From positions 124,001 to 188,000 of the forward strand of contig JOGW01000009.1 in assembly GCA_000721375.1 (NCBI GenBank): a DNA stretch of 64,000 nucleotides. Direction: 5' to 3'. Shown here one piece after another: positions 47,790 to 55,579 of the stretch (position 1 is the first letter of the stretch; the number at the start of each line of letters is the position of its first letter). The stretch comes from Streptomyces sp. NRRL B-3428. GTDB lineage: Bacteria > Actinomycetota > Actinomycetes > Streptomycetales > Streptomycetaceae. Below the pieces are notes generated by a model that was not told the DNA's origin, made no database searches, and saw only the letters and a list, made by a program, of their open reading frames with translations. Made by a program: the position numbers and the translations under genes.

Positions 47790-48959
47790 CTAGCGTGCCA
47801 ACGCCTTGGCGATCCGCTCCGCGTCCAGTGCCATCTCCCGGAACATCCCGCTGATGGGGTTGACGAAGCCGTTGAAATAGAGGCCCGGCGCCGACGGGGA
47901 CGTCCGGCCGCCGTGGACCGTCGGACGGCCGTGGTCGTCCAGGACGCCGAGGTGGCCGACCAGGGGCTCCAGGGCACGCGAGTAGCCCGTCGCCGCGATC
48001 ACCGCGTCGGGGGCGATGGAGGTGCCGTCCGCGAGGACCACCTTGCCGTCCTCGAAGGAGGCGACCGCCGCGACCGGTTCGACCGTTCCCTTGCGCACGG
48101 CGTTGATCAGGCCCACGTCCTGGACCGGGATCGAGCCCTCCTTGACGCGCGAGTAAAGGCCCGAGTCCGGGCGCGGCAGACCGTGCGCGGACAGGTCGGG
48201 GACCGAGAGCTTGGCCATGGGGGCCGCGAGACGGTCGACCAGGCCGACCGGCAGGCGCCGCACCAGGATGCCGGTGCGCTGGGCCGGCCAGCCCGCCGTC
48301 GAGCGGCGGACGATGTGCGGCGCGGTGCGCACCGCGAGGCGGACGCGTGAGGCGCCGCCCTCGACGAGGTCCACGGCGATCTCGGCGCCCGTGTTGCCGA
48401 CACCCACGACGAGGACGTCGCGGCCGGCGTACGGCCCCGCGTTGCGGTACTCGCTCGCGTGCACCAACTCGCCCTCGTAAGAGGCGAGTCCGGGCCACTC
48501 CGGCAGCCTGGGGGTGTGGTTGTAGCCGGTGGCGACCACGACCGCCGAGCCGGTCAGCTCGCGCCCGCCGCTGCCGTGCAGAAGCCAGCCGCGGCCGTCG
48601 GGGGCCGGGTCGATCCGGGAGATCTCCACGCCGGAGATGATCTCCAGCTCGTGGAACTCGGCGTACTTCTCCAGGTACTTGACCACGTTGTCCCGAGAGA
48701 CCCAGCGCCCGAAGCGGCGCGGCATGGGCAGCCCCGGCAGGCCGGACAGCTTGCGCGTGGTGTGCAGATGGAGCCGGTCGTAGTGGCCCCGCCAGGAGGC
48801 GCCGACCTCGGCGGACTTCTCCAGGACCACGGCCCGTACGCCCTTGGCGCGCAGTGCGGCGGCCGTCGCGAGGCCGCCGGGACCGCCGCCCACGACATAG
48901 ACGGGGCGGTCCTCGGTGCGGTCTGTCCCGGAGGGCGGGGTGTGCGACGTGTCGGCCAT
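47790..48959 (-). CDS. Flavin-containing monooxygenase-like protein
   Basis: A 389-aa FAD/NADPH oxidoreductase of the class B (FMO/YUCCA-like) type. Seen: FAD motif VVGGGPGGLATAAAL at about 22-36; EGELVHASEYRN at about 164-175, the FMO identifying motif (x-G-x-x-x-H-x-x-x-Y); the NADPH motif VVGVGNTGAEIAVDL at about 185-199; and two ATGY motifs (VVATGYNHTP at about 145, VIAATGYSRAL at about 327). It should hydroxylate a soft nucleophile or carry out a Baeyer-Villiger-like step. Start ATG 48959 lies 7 nt after TACGCT with no ribosome site, so it is probably leaderless. Operator 7 is in the region shared with the divergent DoxX operon, but 145 bp from this start. Confidence 0.87.
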   Translation of the reverse strand: MADTSHTPPSGTDRTEDRPVYVVGGGPGGLATAAALRAKGVRAVVLEKSAEVGASWRGHYDRLHLHTTRKLSGLPGLPMPRRFGRWVSRDNVVKYLEKYAEFHELEIISGVEISRIDPAPDGRGWLLHGSGGRELTGSAVVVATGYNHTPRLPEWPGLASYEGELVHASEYRNAGPYAGRDVLVVGVGNTGAEIAVDLVEGGASRVRLAVRTAPHIVRRSTAGWPAQRTGILVRRLPVGLVDRLAAPMAKLSVPDLSAHGLPRPDSGLYSRVKEGSIPVQDVGLINAVRKGTVEPVAAVASFEDGKVVLADGTSIAPDAVIAATGYSRALEPLVGHLGVLDDHGRPTVHGGRTSPSAPGLYFNGFVNPISGMFREMALDAERIAKALAR

Positions 48960-49104
48960 GAGCGGGAGCGTAATGACCCCTCCGCTTGATGGGGCGCGGT
49001 CAAACGGCAAACCGGTTGCGAATTGATCACGGAGGCCCGAGGGGCGGGCGGGGGCCGCGTGAGATCCGTCGCCGCTCTTGCGCACAGGCACCCCCATCCG
49101 CTGA

Positions 49105-49121
49105 ACTGACGTACCGTCAGA
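49105..49121. promoter_or_regulatory. TetR-type operator copy 7
   Basis: ACTGACGTACCGTCAGA, nearly perfect palindrome, 31 bp before the DoxX start. A TACCGT inside it could serve as the -10 of the DoxX-DUF35 operon. Confidence 0.78.
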
Positions 49122-49152
49122 TACGGCTCGCGCGTGAGGTGGTGTAACAGAC

Positions 49153-49602
49153 ATGGACACGGTCTGGCTCAGCGGAGCCGAGTGGGTAGCCGTGCTGCGG
49201 ATCGGACTCGGTCTGTGGTGGCTGGAGAGCTGGCGGCACAAGGACAAGAAGGGCTGGTTCGAGCGCGGTACGGGTATCGCGTGGGCCGCCGACGTGGCCG
49301 GGAAGCACAAGTGGGGCTTCGTGAAGACCGGGTTCACCAAGGTCGTCGAGCCCCGGCCCAAGGCGATGGCGTACATCGTCGTCTACGCCGAACTCGCCCT
49401 CGGTCTCGGCCTGATCCTCGGCTTCCTGACCCCGATCGCGCTGATCGGCGGGCTGCTCCTGAACCTCCTCTACCTCGTCCTGATGATCCACGACTGGGCC
49501 GAGCAGGGGCAGAACGCGATGATGGGCCTGATCTCCTTCGTGGCCCTCTTCGGGATGTCCTGGCAGACCTGGTCCCTCGACAACGCGATCGGACTCTTCT
49601 GA
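49153..49602 (+). CDS. DoxX-family membrane protein
   Basis: 149 aa with four transmembrane helices (about 10-28, 73-95, 97-115 and 122-142) and a basic loop after the first (LESWRHKDKKGWFERG). DoxX proteins are small quinone-interacting or redox membrane proteins, best known from thiosulfate oxidation in archaea and as partners in actinobacterial stress complexes; the role here is not known. In this place it is the first gene of an operon with a DUF35 protein, under operator copy 7, which suggests a link between acyl-CoA oxidation and the respiratory chain. That is inference. Start ATG 49153 with GAGGTGG about 12 nt upstream; its stop overlaps the next start (TGATG). Confidence 0.85.
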   Translation: MDTVWLSGAEWVAVLRIGLGLWWLESWRHKDKKGWFERGTGIAWAADVAGKHKWGFVKTGFTKVVEPRPKAMAYIVVYAELALGLGLILGFLTPIALIGGLLLNLLYLVLMIHDWAEQGQNAMMGLISFVALFGMSWQTWSLDNAIGLF

Positions 49603-50015
49603 TGGCCACGGCGACCGCCCGATTCGATCTGCCCGAGCCCGACGCCTTCACCGAGCCGTACTGGCAGGCCGCGGGCGAAGGCCGGCTGCTCCTTCGCCAC
49701 TGCGGCGACTGCGGCCGTACGCACCACTACCCGCGCGAGTTCTGCCCCGCGTGCTGGAGCGAGAGCGTGGAGTGGGTCGAGGCGAGCGGGCGGGCGACGC
49801 TCTACACCTGGTCCGTGATCCACCGCAACGATCTGCCGCCCTTCGGCACCCGTACCCCCTACACCGCCGCCGTCGTCGACCTGGCCGAGGGGCCGCGGAT
49901 GATGACCGAGGTGGTGGAGTGTGCGCAGGAGGACCTCGCGATCGGGATGGACCTCGAGGTCACCTTCCGGGAGGCGGAGGGGTTCCAGGTGGCAGTGTTC
50001 CGCCCGGCCCGGTGA
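49602..50015 (+). CDS. DUF35 OB-fold acyl-CoA-associated protein
   Basis: 137 aa: an N-terminal zinc ribbon (RHCGDCGRTHHYPREFCPAC at about 30-49; four Cys) and a C-terminal OB fold (about 60-135). DUF35 proteins form complexes with thiolase-like enzymes; in mycobacterial steroid side-chain removal the DUF35 domain of ChsH2 activates the Ltp2 aldolase. By analogy this protein probably partners the thiolase-like enzyme at 52053, which is under the same operator, or that at 62929. Start ATG 49602 overlaps the DoxX stop. It is convergent with the PdxH-like gene 11 bp further on. Confidence 0.86.
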   Translation: MATATARFDLPEPDAFTEPYWQAAGEGRLLLRHCGDCGRTHHYPREFCPACWSESVEWVEASGRATLYTWSVIHRNDLPPFGTRTPYTAAVVDLAEGPRMMTEVVECAQEDLAIGMDLEVTFREAEGFQVAVFRPAR

Positions 50016-50025
50016 TCAACCGGCC

Positions 50026-50703
50026 CTAGGGCCACAGGAGTTCGCGGACCCAGCCGCCGCCCTCGCGCCGGTAGCGCAGCCGGACATGGCGGCGGCGGGC
50101 ATCGCCCTGGAAGAACTCCACCTCGACGGGGTCGAGCGCGTACAGCGTCCAGGTGGCGACGGGTGCGGACGGCTCCGCCTGCGCCCGGTGCCACGCCTCC
50201 TGCGAGGCGCGCGCCAACTCCTCCTGCGATACGAGGATTTCGCTCTGCCGCCCGACCAGCGCGGCGGCCAGTGCGCCGGTGGAGCGGGCGTGCAGATCGG
50301 CCCGGCTCTCGGTGGACGACGCCGCCGTCACCGTGCCGCGCAGCCGGATCTGGCGGGCCTGGGCCGGCCAGTAGAAGTGCAGGGCCGCCTCGGGGCGGGC
50401 GGCGAGCTGGCGGCCCTTGTTGCTGGTGGCGTGCGAGGCGAAGTGCCAGCCGTCCTCATCGGCGCCGTGCAGCATCAGGGTGCGGACGTCGGGGGCGCCT
50501 GACGCGTCCGCCGTCGCCAGCTGCATCGTGTGCGGCTCGGCCTGCCCGGCCGCCACGGCCTCGGCGAACCAGCGGCGGAAGAGAGGCAGCGGGGCGTCGG
50601 GGGCCGAGGCGGGATCGAACCCGGGCAGCTCCACGTCCCAGACCCGCTGGGCCTTGAGCAGCTCCAGGAACTCTTGCGCTGTGGTGCCCTCGTACGACGT
50701 CAT
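50026..50703 (-). CDS. Pyridoxamine/pyridoxine 5-phosphate oxidase (PdxH-like)
   Basis: 225 aa. The enzyme oxidises pyridoxine or pyridoxamine 5-phosphate to pyridoxal phosphate using FMN. Seen: LPLFRRWFAEAVAAGQAEPHTMQLATADASG at about 40-70 in adjoining segments; VRTLMLHGADEDGWHFASHATSNKGRQL at about 73-100, the FMN phosphate-binding region; AALHFYWPAQARQIRLRGTV at about 106-125; and a C-terminal dimerisation domain with FFQGDARRRHVRLRYRREG at about 194-212 in which the usual Trp-x-x-R-L motif is modified (WVRELLWP at the end). Start ATG 50703. It may be a PdxH paralogue acting on another substrate. Confidence 0.82.
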   Translation of the reverse strand: MTSYEGTTAQEFLELLKAQRVWDVELPGFDPASAPDAPLPLFRRWFAEAVAAGQAEPHTMQLATADASGAPDVRTLMLHGADEDGWHFASHATSNKGRQLAARPEAALHFYWPAQARQIRLRGTVTAASSTESRADLHARSTGALAAALVGRQSEILVSQEELARASQEAWHRAQAEPSAPVATWTLYALDPVEVEFFQGDARRRHVRLRYRREGGGWVRELLWP

Positions 50704-50783
50704 ACGGAAATTCTCGTACGTCCCCGAGTGGCCCGGACGGCCGCCCCTCCTGCCGGCCTCTCCCGCTGCCCCTCCCGCCGACC

Positions 50784-51209
50784 TCACACGTTGCCGAGAT
50801 CCGAGGAGATCCAGCGCTCGGGGCGCAGTGTGATGACGAGCTGTTCGCCGTGGTTCTCCCAGGCGAAGTCGACATAGCCGGCGACCTTGTCGGCCGGCAG
50901 ATAGCGGGCCGAGATCTCGACGAGCTGCTCACGGGTCGCGGGGGCCGTCTCGACGACGGGGCCTTCGACGGACACGTAGCGGATGGTCGGCTCGACGCGC
51001 TCCACCATGAGCGTGAACCGGCCCGCCTTCTCGATGAGTTGGTACTTGCGCGAGTCCTTGCCGGTCATGATCCAGATATCGCCGCCGGGCGCGTACTGGT
51101 ACCAGATCGGCACCGTGAGCGGCGCTCGCCCCTCGCCCGCGTCGACGGCCAGTGCGGCGATATGCGGCTCGGCGAGGAACTGCTCGCGCTCTTCGTGGGT
51201 GAGTGCCAT
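50784..51209 (-). CDS. PPOX-class (split beta-barrel) flavin or F420-binding protein
   Basis: A 141-aa member of the pyridoxamine phosphate oxidase-like split barrel family. Seen: PHIAALAVDAGEGRAPLTVPIWYQYAPGGDIWIMTG at about 15-50 in adjoining segments; RFTLMVERVEPTIRYVSVEGPV at about 64-85; and a C-terminal helix with ARYLPADKVAGYV at about 101-113. Actinobacterial proteins of this size often bind F420 or heme; which one applies cannot be told. Start ATG 51209 has AAGGAG 8 nt upstream. It is transcribed towards the PdxH-like gene, 80 bp before it, so the two may be an operon of two related folds. Confidence 0.82.
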   Translation of the reverse strand: MALTHEEREQFLAEPHIAALAVDAGEGRAPLTVPIWYQYAPGGDIWIMTGKDSRKYQLIEKAGRFTLMVERVEPTIRYVSVEGPVVETAPATREQLVEISARYLPADKVAGYVDFAWENHGEQLVITLRPERWISSDLGNV

Positions 51210-51447
51210 GGGGACTGCTCCTTCGGATGCGGTGGGGTTGCGTCGTCGGGTGCTCCGTCCAGCAGAAGGCGCAGGGGGGTGCGGCTATTCCTTGCGGGGG
51301 CCGCAGGCCGGGGTTTCGGGGCTCCTGCAAGGCACCCCCGGCGGACCAGTGCGGTTGCGGAGCGTCATGGGGAGTCACACGCTGTGGTCAGGGCCGGCCC
51401 GTTCCCTCGACACGCTCAACCGAAATCCCCCGGAAGGGACCCCCCAC

Positions 51448-51975
51448 ATGCAGAAGAACACCACCGCCCGTGCCTTCGTCGGTGCGGTGCTCGCCGGTGC
51501 CGTCGTCCTCGGTACTGCGGGCGCCTCCTACGCCGCCGTCGCCCAGGCGCCGGTGCGTGCCGTCGTCGCCGCCGACCACACGGCCGAGTACGAGGACATG
51601 CTGCGCGCGGTGCTCACGACCGCGGACGAGCTGGTCGGCGCCGCCGAGCAGGGCCCGGTCGACACCGTCGCCTACCGCCAGGCGTTCGACCGCGCGCTCG
51701 CGATGGCGCCGGCGCCGGCGGACGTCCCGCAGCTCGACGCCGCGATGGAGGGCCTCGCCGTCCAGGCCAAGGCTCTGGTCGACGCCATCGACAAGAAGGA
51801 CACGGACAAGGTCCTCGCCTCGATCGGTCTGGTGAACGCGGCCGTCTCCAACATCGTGCAGGCGCTCAGCCTCGACGCCTCGATCAAGCTGGTCTCGAAG
51901 CCGCTGGACCCGTCCAGCATCAAGCTGCCGACCGACATGAAGCTGCCGGAGTTCAAGCTGCCGTTCTTCGGCTGA
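51448..51975 (+). CDS. Small secreted protein
   Basis: 175 aa with a Sec signal peptide: basic start MQKNTTAR, hydrophobic core AFVGAVLAGAVVLGTAGA (about 9-26) and cleavage after Ala-x-Ala near residues 29-33. The mature part is helical and rich in Ala, Val, Asp and Leu (about 45-140), followed by a Lys/Pro/Leu-rich tail (DMKLPEFKLPFFG) that may contact membrane or wall. I recognise no catalytic motif; the function is unknown. Start ATG 51448 has GGAAGGGA 8-10 nt upstream. A strong terminator follows directly. Confidence 0.82.
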   Translation: MQKNTTARAFVGAVLAGAVVLGTAGASYAAVAQAPVRAVVAADHTAEYEDMLRAVLTTADELVGAAEQGPVDTVAYRQAFDRALAMAPAPADVPQLDAAMEGLAVQAKALVDAIDKKDTDKVLASIGLVNAAVSNIVQALSLDASIKLVSKPLDPSSIKLPTDMKLPEFKLPFFG

Positions 51976-51991
51976 TCCGGTTCCGCGGTGA

Positions 51992-52033
51992 CGGGTGGGG
52001 GCCGACGGCAACGACGCCGTCGGCCCCCACCCG
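51992..52033. terminator. 18-bp hairpin terminator between convergent genes
   Basis: Arms 51992-52009 and 52016-52033 are perfectly complementary around AACGAC, 17 bp after the secreted-protein stop and 20 bp before the thiolase-like stop. Confidence 0.85.
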
Positions 52034-52052
52034 CATGTGTACCTCCAACGGC

Positions 52053-53234
52053 TCAGCGCCCCAGGATCACTGTGCCCGAGGAGCAGAACCAGCCGCCCGT
52101 GCCCGAGGCCACCGCCAGCTCGGGCAGCCGCCCGCCCGCCTTGCGCACCTGGCCCTCACCCGCCTCGCCGCGCAGCTGCCGTACCGCCTCGACCATCAGG
52201 AACAGACCGCGCATCCCCGGGTGCTGTGCGCTGAGTCCGCCGCCGTCGGTGTTCGTGGGCAGATCGCCGGTGAGCGTCAGCCGCCCCTTCTCGACGAACG
52301 CCCCGCCCTCGCCCTTCGCGCAGAACCCGAGGTCCTCCAGGGTCACCAGGGTCATGTACGTGAAGGCGTCGTAGATCTCGGCGATGTCGATGTCGGCCGG
52401 TGCGACCCCCGCCCGCTCGAAGGCCAGCTTCCCGCTGACGGCCGCCGGGGAGACGGTGAAGTCCTCCCACTCGGACATCGTGGTGTGCGAGATGTGCTCG
52501 CCCGCGCCGAGCACCCAGACCGGGGCCTTGGCGCAGTCGGCCACGTACTCCTCGGCCACGAGCAGCACGGCCGCGCCGCCGTCGGAGCGGATGCAGCAGT
52601 GCAGCTTCGTGAACGGGTCCGCGATCATCGGCCCGTCCAGGACGTCCTCGACGGTGATCGGGTCGCGGAACATCGCGTCCGGGTTGTGGGCGGCGTTCGC
52701 CCTTGCCTGTACGGCGACCTCGGCCAGCTGCTCCAGCGTCGTGCCGTACTCGTGCATATGGCGCCGGGCGGCCATCGCGTACTTCGAGATCAGCGTGTGC
52801 CCGTACGGGACCTCGAACTGGAGCGGGCCGCGGGCGCCGAAGGAGAGGTTCGAGGTGCGGCGCCTCGCCTTGATGTCGGCGCGGGCCGTCGACCCGTAGA
52901 CGAGGAGCACGGCGTTGGCGTGCCCTGCGGCGATGGCGTCGGCGGCGTGCGCGGCCATGACCTCCCAGGTGGAACCGCCCACCGAGGTGGAGTCGACCCA
53001 GGTGGGCTTGATCCCGAGGTACTCGGAGACCTCGACCGGGGCGAGAATCCCGAGCCCGGCCGAGGCGAACCCGTCGATCACGCCCTTGTCGAGCCCTGAG
53101 TCCGCGAGGGCCCTGCGGGCGGCCTGGGCGTGCAGGGCGTACGGGGTGGCGTCGTCGACCTTGCCGCAGTCGGAGAGGGCGATTCCGGCCACGGCAACTT
53201 TGCGCCTGGGGGCGCTGGTTATGACGGTGGACAT
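52053..53234 (-). CDS. Thiolase-like lipid-transfer protein (SCPx/Ltp type), no nucleophilic Cys
   Basis: 393 aa, thiolase fold. Seen: VAVAGIALSDCGKVDDATPYALHAQAARRALADSGL at about 13-48 in adjoining segments; STSVGGSTWEVMAAHAADAI at about 82-101, where the loading Cys of true thiolases is replaced (VGGS); LHCCIRSDGGAAVLLVAEE at about 211-229; IAEIYDAFTYMTLVTLEDLG at about 283-302; and GLSAQHPGMRG at about 333-343. The Cys loss and Tyr-rich motifs point to a retro-aldolase such as Ltp2 of steroid breakdown, or a non-thiolytic partner. ATG 53234 lies 3 nt after operator 8, and the TACCGT inside that site is 7 nt before the ATG, so the message is probably leaderless. Confidence 0.87.
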   Translation of the reverse strand: MSTVITSAPRRKVAVAGIALSDCGKVDDATPYALHAQAARRALADSGLDKGVIDGFASAGLGILAPVEVSEYLGIKPTWVDSTSVGGSTWEVMAAHAADAIAAGHANAVLLVYGSTARADIKARRRTSNLSFGARGPLQFEVPYGHTLISKYAMAARRHMHEYGTTLEQLAEVAVQARANAAHNPDAMFRDPITVEDVLDGPMIADPFTKLHCCIRSDGGAAVLLVAEEYVADCAKAPVWVLGAGEHISHTTMSEWEDFTVSPAAVSGKLAFERAGVAPADIDIAEIYDAFTYMTLVTLEDLGFCAKGEGGAFVEKGRLTLTGDLPTNTDGGGLSAQHPGMRGLFLMVEAVRQLRGEAGEGQVRKAGGRLPELAVASGTGGWFCSSGTVILGR

Positions 53235-53237
53235 GAA

Positions 53238-53254
53238 TCTGACGGTACATCAGA
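53238..53254 (-). promoter_or_regulatory. TetR-type operator copy 8, overlapping a leaderless promoter
   Basis: Plus strand TCTGACGGTACATCAGA. Read on the minus strand it contains TACCGT 7 nt before the ATG of the thiolase-like gene, the spacing of a -10 for a leaderless message. Repressor binding would hide the promoter. Confidence 0.75.
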
Positions 53255-53322
53255 TTCGGGGGGCCGGGCAGGGTGCGGGCTCAGGAAGGGCGCCCGGCCG
53301 CACCTCGGGAGATACTCGCGAC

Positions 53323-53694
53323 ATGGCCCGTAGCAGCGCCCCGAACGTAGACGCCTACCTCGCGGAGATCGAGGACGAGACCCGCCACGAGGCCTTGTCG
53401 CGCCTCACGGAACTCTGCCGCGCGGAGCTCAAAGGCTTCGACGAGGTCATGGCCTACGGCATGCCCGGCTACGTACGCCGAGGCGGCGGCCAGGAGATCG
53501 CCCTCGCCGACCAGAAGCAGTACATCTCCTTCTATCTGATGCGCACCGACGTGCGCGAAGCCTACGAGGAGCGCCTCGCCGGCCAGAACATGGGCAAGGG
53601 CTGCCTGCGTTTCCGCAGCGCCGCCAAGGTGGACTACGAGCTGGTCAGAGACCTGCTCAGGGCCACCGCGAAGGAGGCGGGGCCCAGCTGCTGA
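53323..53694 (+). CDS. DUF1801 (YdhG-like) protein
   Basis: 123 aa, one DUF1801 domain. Seen: VDAYLAEIEDETRHEALSRLTELCRAELKGFDEVMAYGMPGYVRRGG at about 9-55 in adjoining segments, with the family motif MxYGMPxY; QKQYISFYLMRTDVREAYEERL at about 66-87; and GKGCLRFRSAAKVDYELVRDLLRAT at about 93-117. The fold is that of small iron-chaperone or frataxin-like proteins in related families; no function is established. ATG 53323 has GGGAGA 9 nt upstream. It stands between two operators but its own start is 68 bp past operator 8 on the other strand, so regulation is unclear. Confidence 0.88.
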   Translation: MARSSAPNVDAYLAEIEDETRHEALSRLTELCRAELKGFDEVMAYGMPGYVRRGGGQEIALADQKQYISFYLMRTDVREAYEERLAGQNMGKGCLRFRSAAKVDYELVRDLLRATAKEAGPSC

Positions 53695-53760
53695 GACGGC
53701 TCCCGCGGACCGGTGTCGACAAAGCACCCTCCACCCCTGTGCATCTCGCCGCGCAAGTCC

Positions 53761-53780
53761 TAACATGACGCGCCGTCAGA
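53761..53780 (+). promoter_or_regulatory. Promoter with TetR-type operator copy 9
   Basis: TAACAT (53761-53766) is a -10-like hexamer overlapped by operator CATGACGCGCCGTCAGA (53764-53780), 40 bp before the acyl-CoA dehydrogenase start. Confidence 0.72.
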
Positions 53781-53820
53781 TCCGGGGCCCTTGAAGGGTG
53801 CCCGGGGGAGGAGCCCGCCC

Positions 53821-55014
53821 ATGGACGCCGCGTTCACTGCCGAGCAGGACGAGATCCGCCGTACGCTGCGCGAACTCATGGCCAAGCGTGCCGGACCCGA
53901 CGAGGTCAAGGCCGCGGTGCGCACCCCCGCCGGTCACGACGCCGAACTGTGGCGCACCCTCGCCGCCCAACTTGGCCTGCCAGGGCTCGCGTTGGACGAG
54001 GAGCACGGCGGTGTGGGATGCACCACCACGGAACTGGCCCTCGCCTGCGAGGAGACGGGCCGCGTACTGCTGCCCTCGCCGCTGCTCGCGACGGCCGCGC
54101 TCGCGGTACCGCTGATCTGCCGCCTCGGCAGCGACGAGCAGAAGAGCGAACTGCTCCCGCGGATCGCCGAGGGCGCACTGACCGCCGCACTCGCCATCCC
54201 CGGCGCCGCCCTCGCGACCGCGCTCGGACTCGCCGGGGTCAACCAGGGCGACTGGGCCGGCGGCGGACGTGCGGGCGGGGTGCAGGCACGCTGCGACGAG
54301 GAGGGCTGGCGGCTCTACGGGCAGGCCGAACAGGTCCTGGACGGCCACTGCGCGGATCTGCTCCTGGTCGCCGCGCACACGGGGGGCTTCGCCCGTTCGC
54401 GGACGCTGCTCTTCCTCGTACGGGCCGAGAGCGCCGGCGTCGTACGCGTACGGCAGACGACGCTCGACGAGACGCGCCCGCAGGCCCGCATCGAACTCCG
54501 GCACGCCCAGGCCGAGTTGCTGGGCCCCGACGACGCCGAGGTGGTGGCCGCGGCGCTCGCCGCGACCGGCAACGCGGCCGCCGCGGTGCTCGCGGCGGAG
54601 GCGGTCGGTGCCGCCGACCGCGCTCTTGAGCGGACGGTCGAATACGCCAAGCAGCGCGAGCAGTTCGGGCGCGCGATCGGATCGTTCCAGGCCGTGAAGC
54701 ACCGGCTCGCGGATGTGTACGTGGCGGTGCAGGCCGCGCGTTCGGCCGCCTACTACGCGGCGTGGGCGGCAGCCCGCGACGACGGCGAGCGGGTCGGCGG
54801 ACTCGCTCTGGCCCAGGCCCTCGACGCCCTGCGCACCGCCTCCGGCGAGGCGATCCAGCTGCACGGCGGGATCGGCTTCACCTGGGAGCACGAGGCGCAC
54901 CTCTACTTCAAACGGGCCGCGAGTGATGAACTGCTCTTCGGCCCCGTGCACCGCCTGCGCGCCCACGCGGCCGACCATGCCGGACTGTTCGTGGCCGAGG
55001 AGGTGGCGGTCTGA
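53821..55014 (+). CDS. Acyl-CoA dehydrogenase, catalytic-Glu subunit type
   Basis: 397 aa. The C-terminal domain is classical: KQREQFGRAIGSFQAVKHRL at about 280-299, and QLHGGIGFTWEHEAHLYFKRA at about 345-365 with the catalytic Glu after Trp. The middle domain is degenerate: the FSEPxAGSD signature is replaced by ALAIPGAALATALGLAG at about 122-138, so the FAD or ETF side is weak. This is the complement of the protein at 27785, which has the signature but no Glu; the two may form a heteromeric enzyme even though encoded apart. Start ATG 53821 has GGAGG 8 nt upstream. It is coupled (TGATG) to the next gene. Confidence 0.86.
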   Translation: MDAAFTAEQDEIRRTLRELMAKRAGPDEVKAAVRTPAGHDAELWRTLAAQLGLPGLALDEEHGGVGCTTTELALACEETGRVLLPSPLLATAALAVPLICRLGSDEQKSELLPRIAEGALTAALAIPGAALATALGLAGVNQGDWAGGGRAGGVQARCDEEGWRLYGQAEQVLDGHCADLLLVAAHTGGFARSRTLLFLVRAESAGVVRVRQTTLDETRPQARIELRHAQAELLGPDDAEVVAAALAATGNAAAAVLAAEAVGAADRALERTVEYAKQREQFGRAIGSFQAVKHRLADVYVAVQAARSAAYYAAWAAARDDGERVGGLALAQALDALRTASGEAIQLHGGIGFTWEHEAHLYFKRAASDELLFGPVHRLRAHAADHAGLFVAEEVAV

Positions 55015-55499
55015 TGCCGCCCGGAGTGAAGCTCATGCAGAAGGTGTCGTCGACCAAGCTCTTCATGAAGGTCGGCCCGCACTTCGTCCCCGCGATGGAC
55101 CGCGTCGTGCACAAGCTCACGCGCGGCAAGGTGCTGCTCAGCGCGCAGATGCTGCCGGGCGTGATCCTGACCGTGAAGGGCGCGAAGAGCGGCATCCCGC
55201 GCCGCACCCCGCTGGCCTGCATGCCCGAGGAGGAGGCCGGCACCTGGGTGCTGATCGGCTCCAACTTCGGCCGCCCCGGCCATCCCGTGTGGACGGTGAA
55301 CCTGCTCAAGAACCCGGACGCGGACATCAGCTGGAAGGGCACGGACATCGCGGTCACGGCCCGGCTGCTCGAAGGCGAGGAGCGGGCCGAGACCTGGGCG
55401 AGGTGCCTCAAGTTCTGGCCGCCGTATGCGACTTATCAGGCACGGATCGACCGGGAGATCCGGCTGTTCCGTCTTGAGCGGCGCGAACCGCAGGGGTAG
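55014..55499 (+). CDS. Ddn-type deazaflavin (F420)-dependent oxidoreductase
   Basis: A 161-aa nitroreductase-family split-barrel protein of the Ddn/F420H2-dependent quinone reductase group. Seen: HKLTRGKVLLSAQMLPGVILTVKGAKSGIPRRTPLACMPEE at about 37-77 in adjoining segments, where GAKSGxxRxTPL is the family signature; and LIGSNFGRPGHPVWTVNLLKNPDADI at about 83-108, the F420 phosphate-binding region. It should reduce an enone, quinone or acyl-CoA double bond with F420H2. Start ATG 55014 overlaps the dehydrogenase stop, so it is in the operon under operator 9. Confidence 0.87.
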   Translation: MPPGVKLMQKVSSTKLFMKVGPHFVPAMDRVVHKLTRGKVLLSAQMLPGVILTVKGAKSGIPRRTPLACMPEEEAGTWVLIGSNFGRPGHPVWTVNLLKNPDADISWKGTDIAVTARLLEGEERAETWARCLKFWPPYATYQARIDREIRLFRLERREPQG

Positions 55500-55579
55500 G
55501 GAGCGAACGTTTCGCGGGCCCGCGACGTCCAAGGGTCGGTGTGCCGGAGGTGCCGGCCGCCGGGGGAGGTCGGTGCGTG

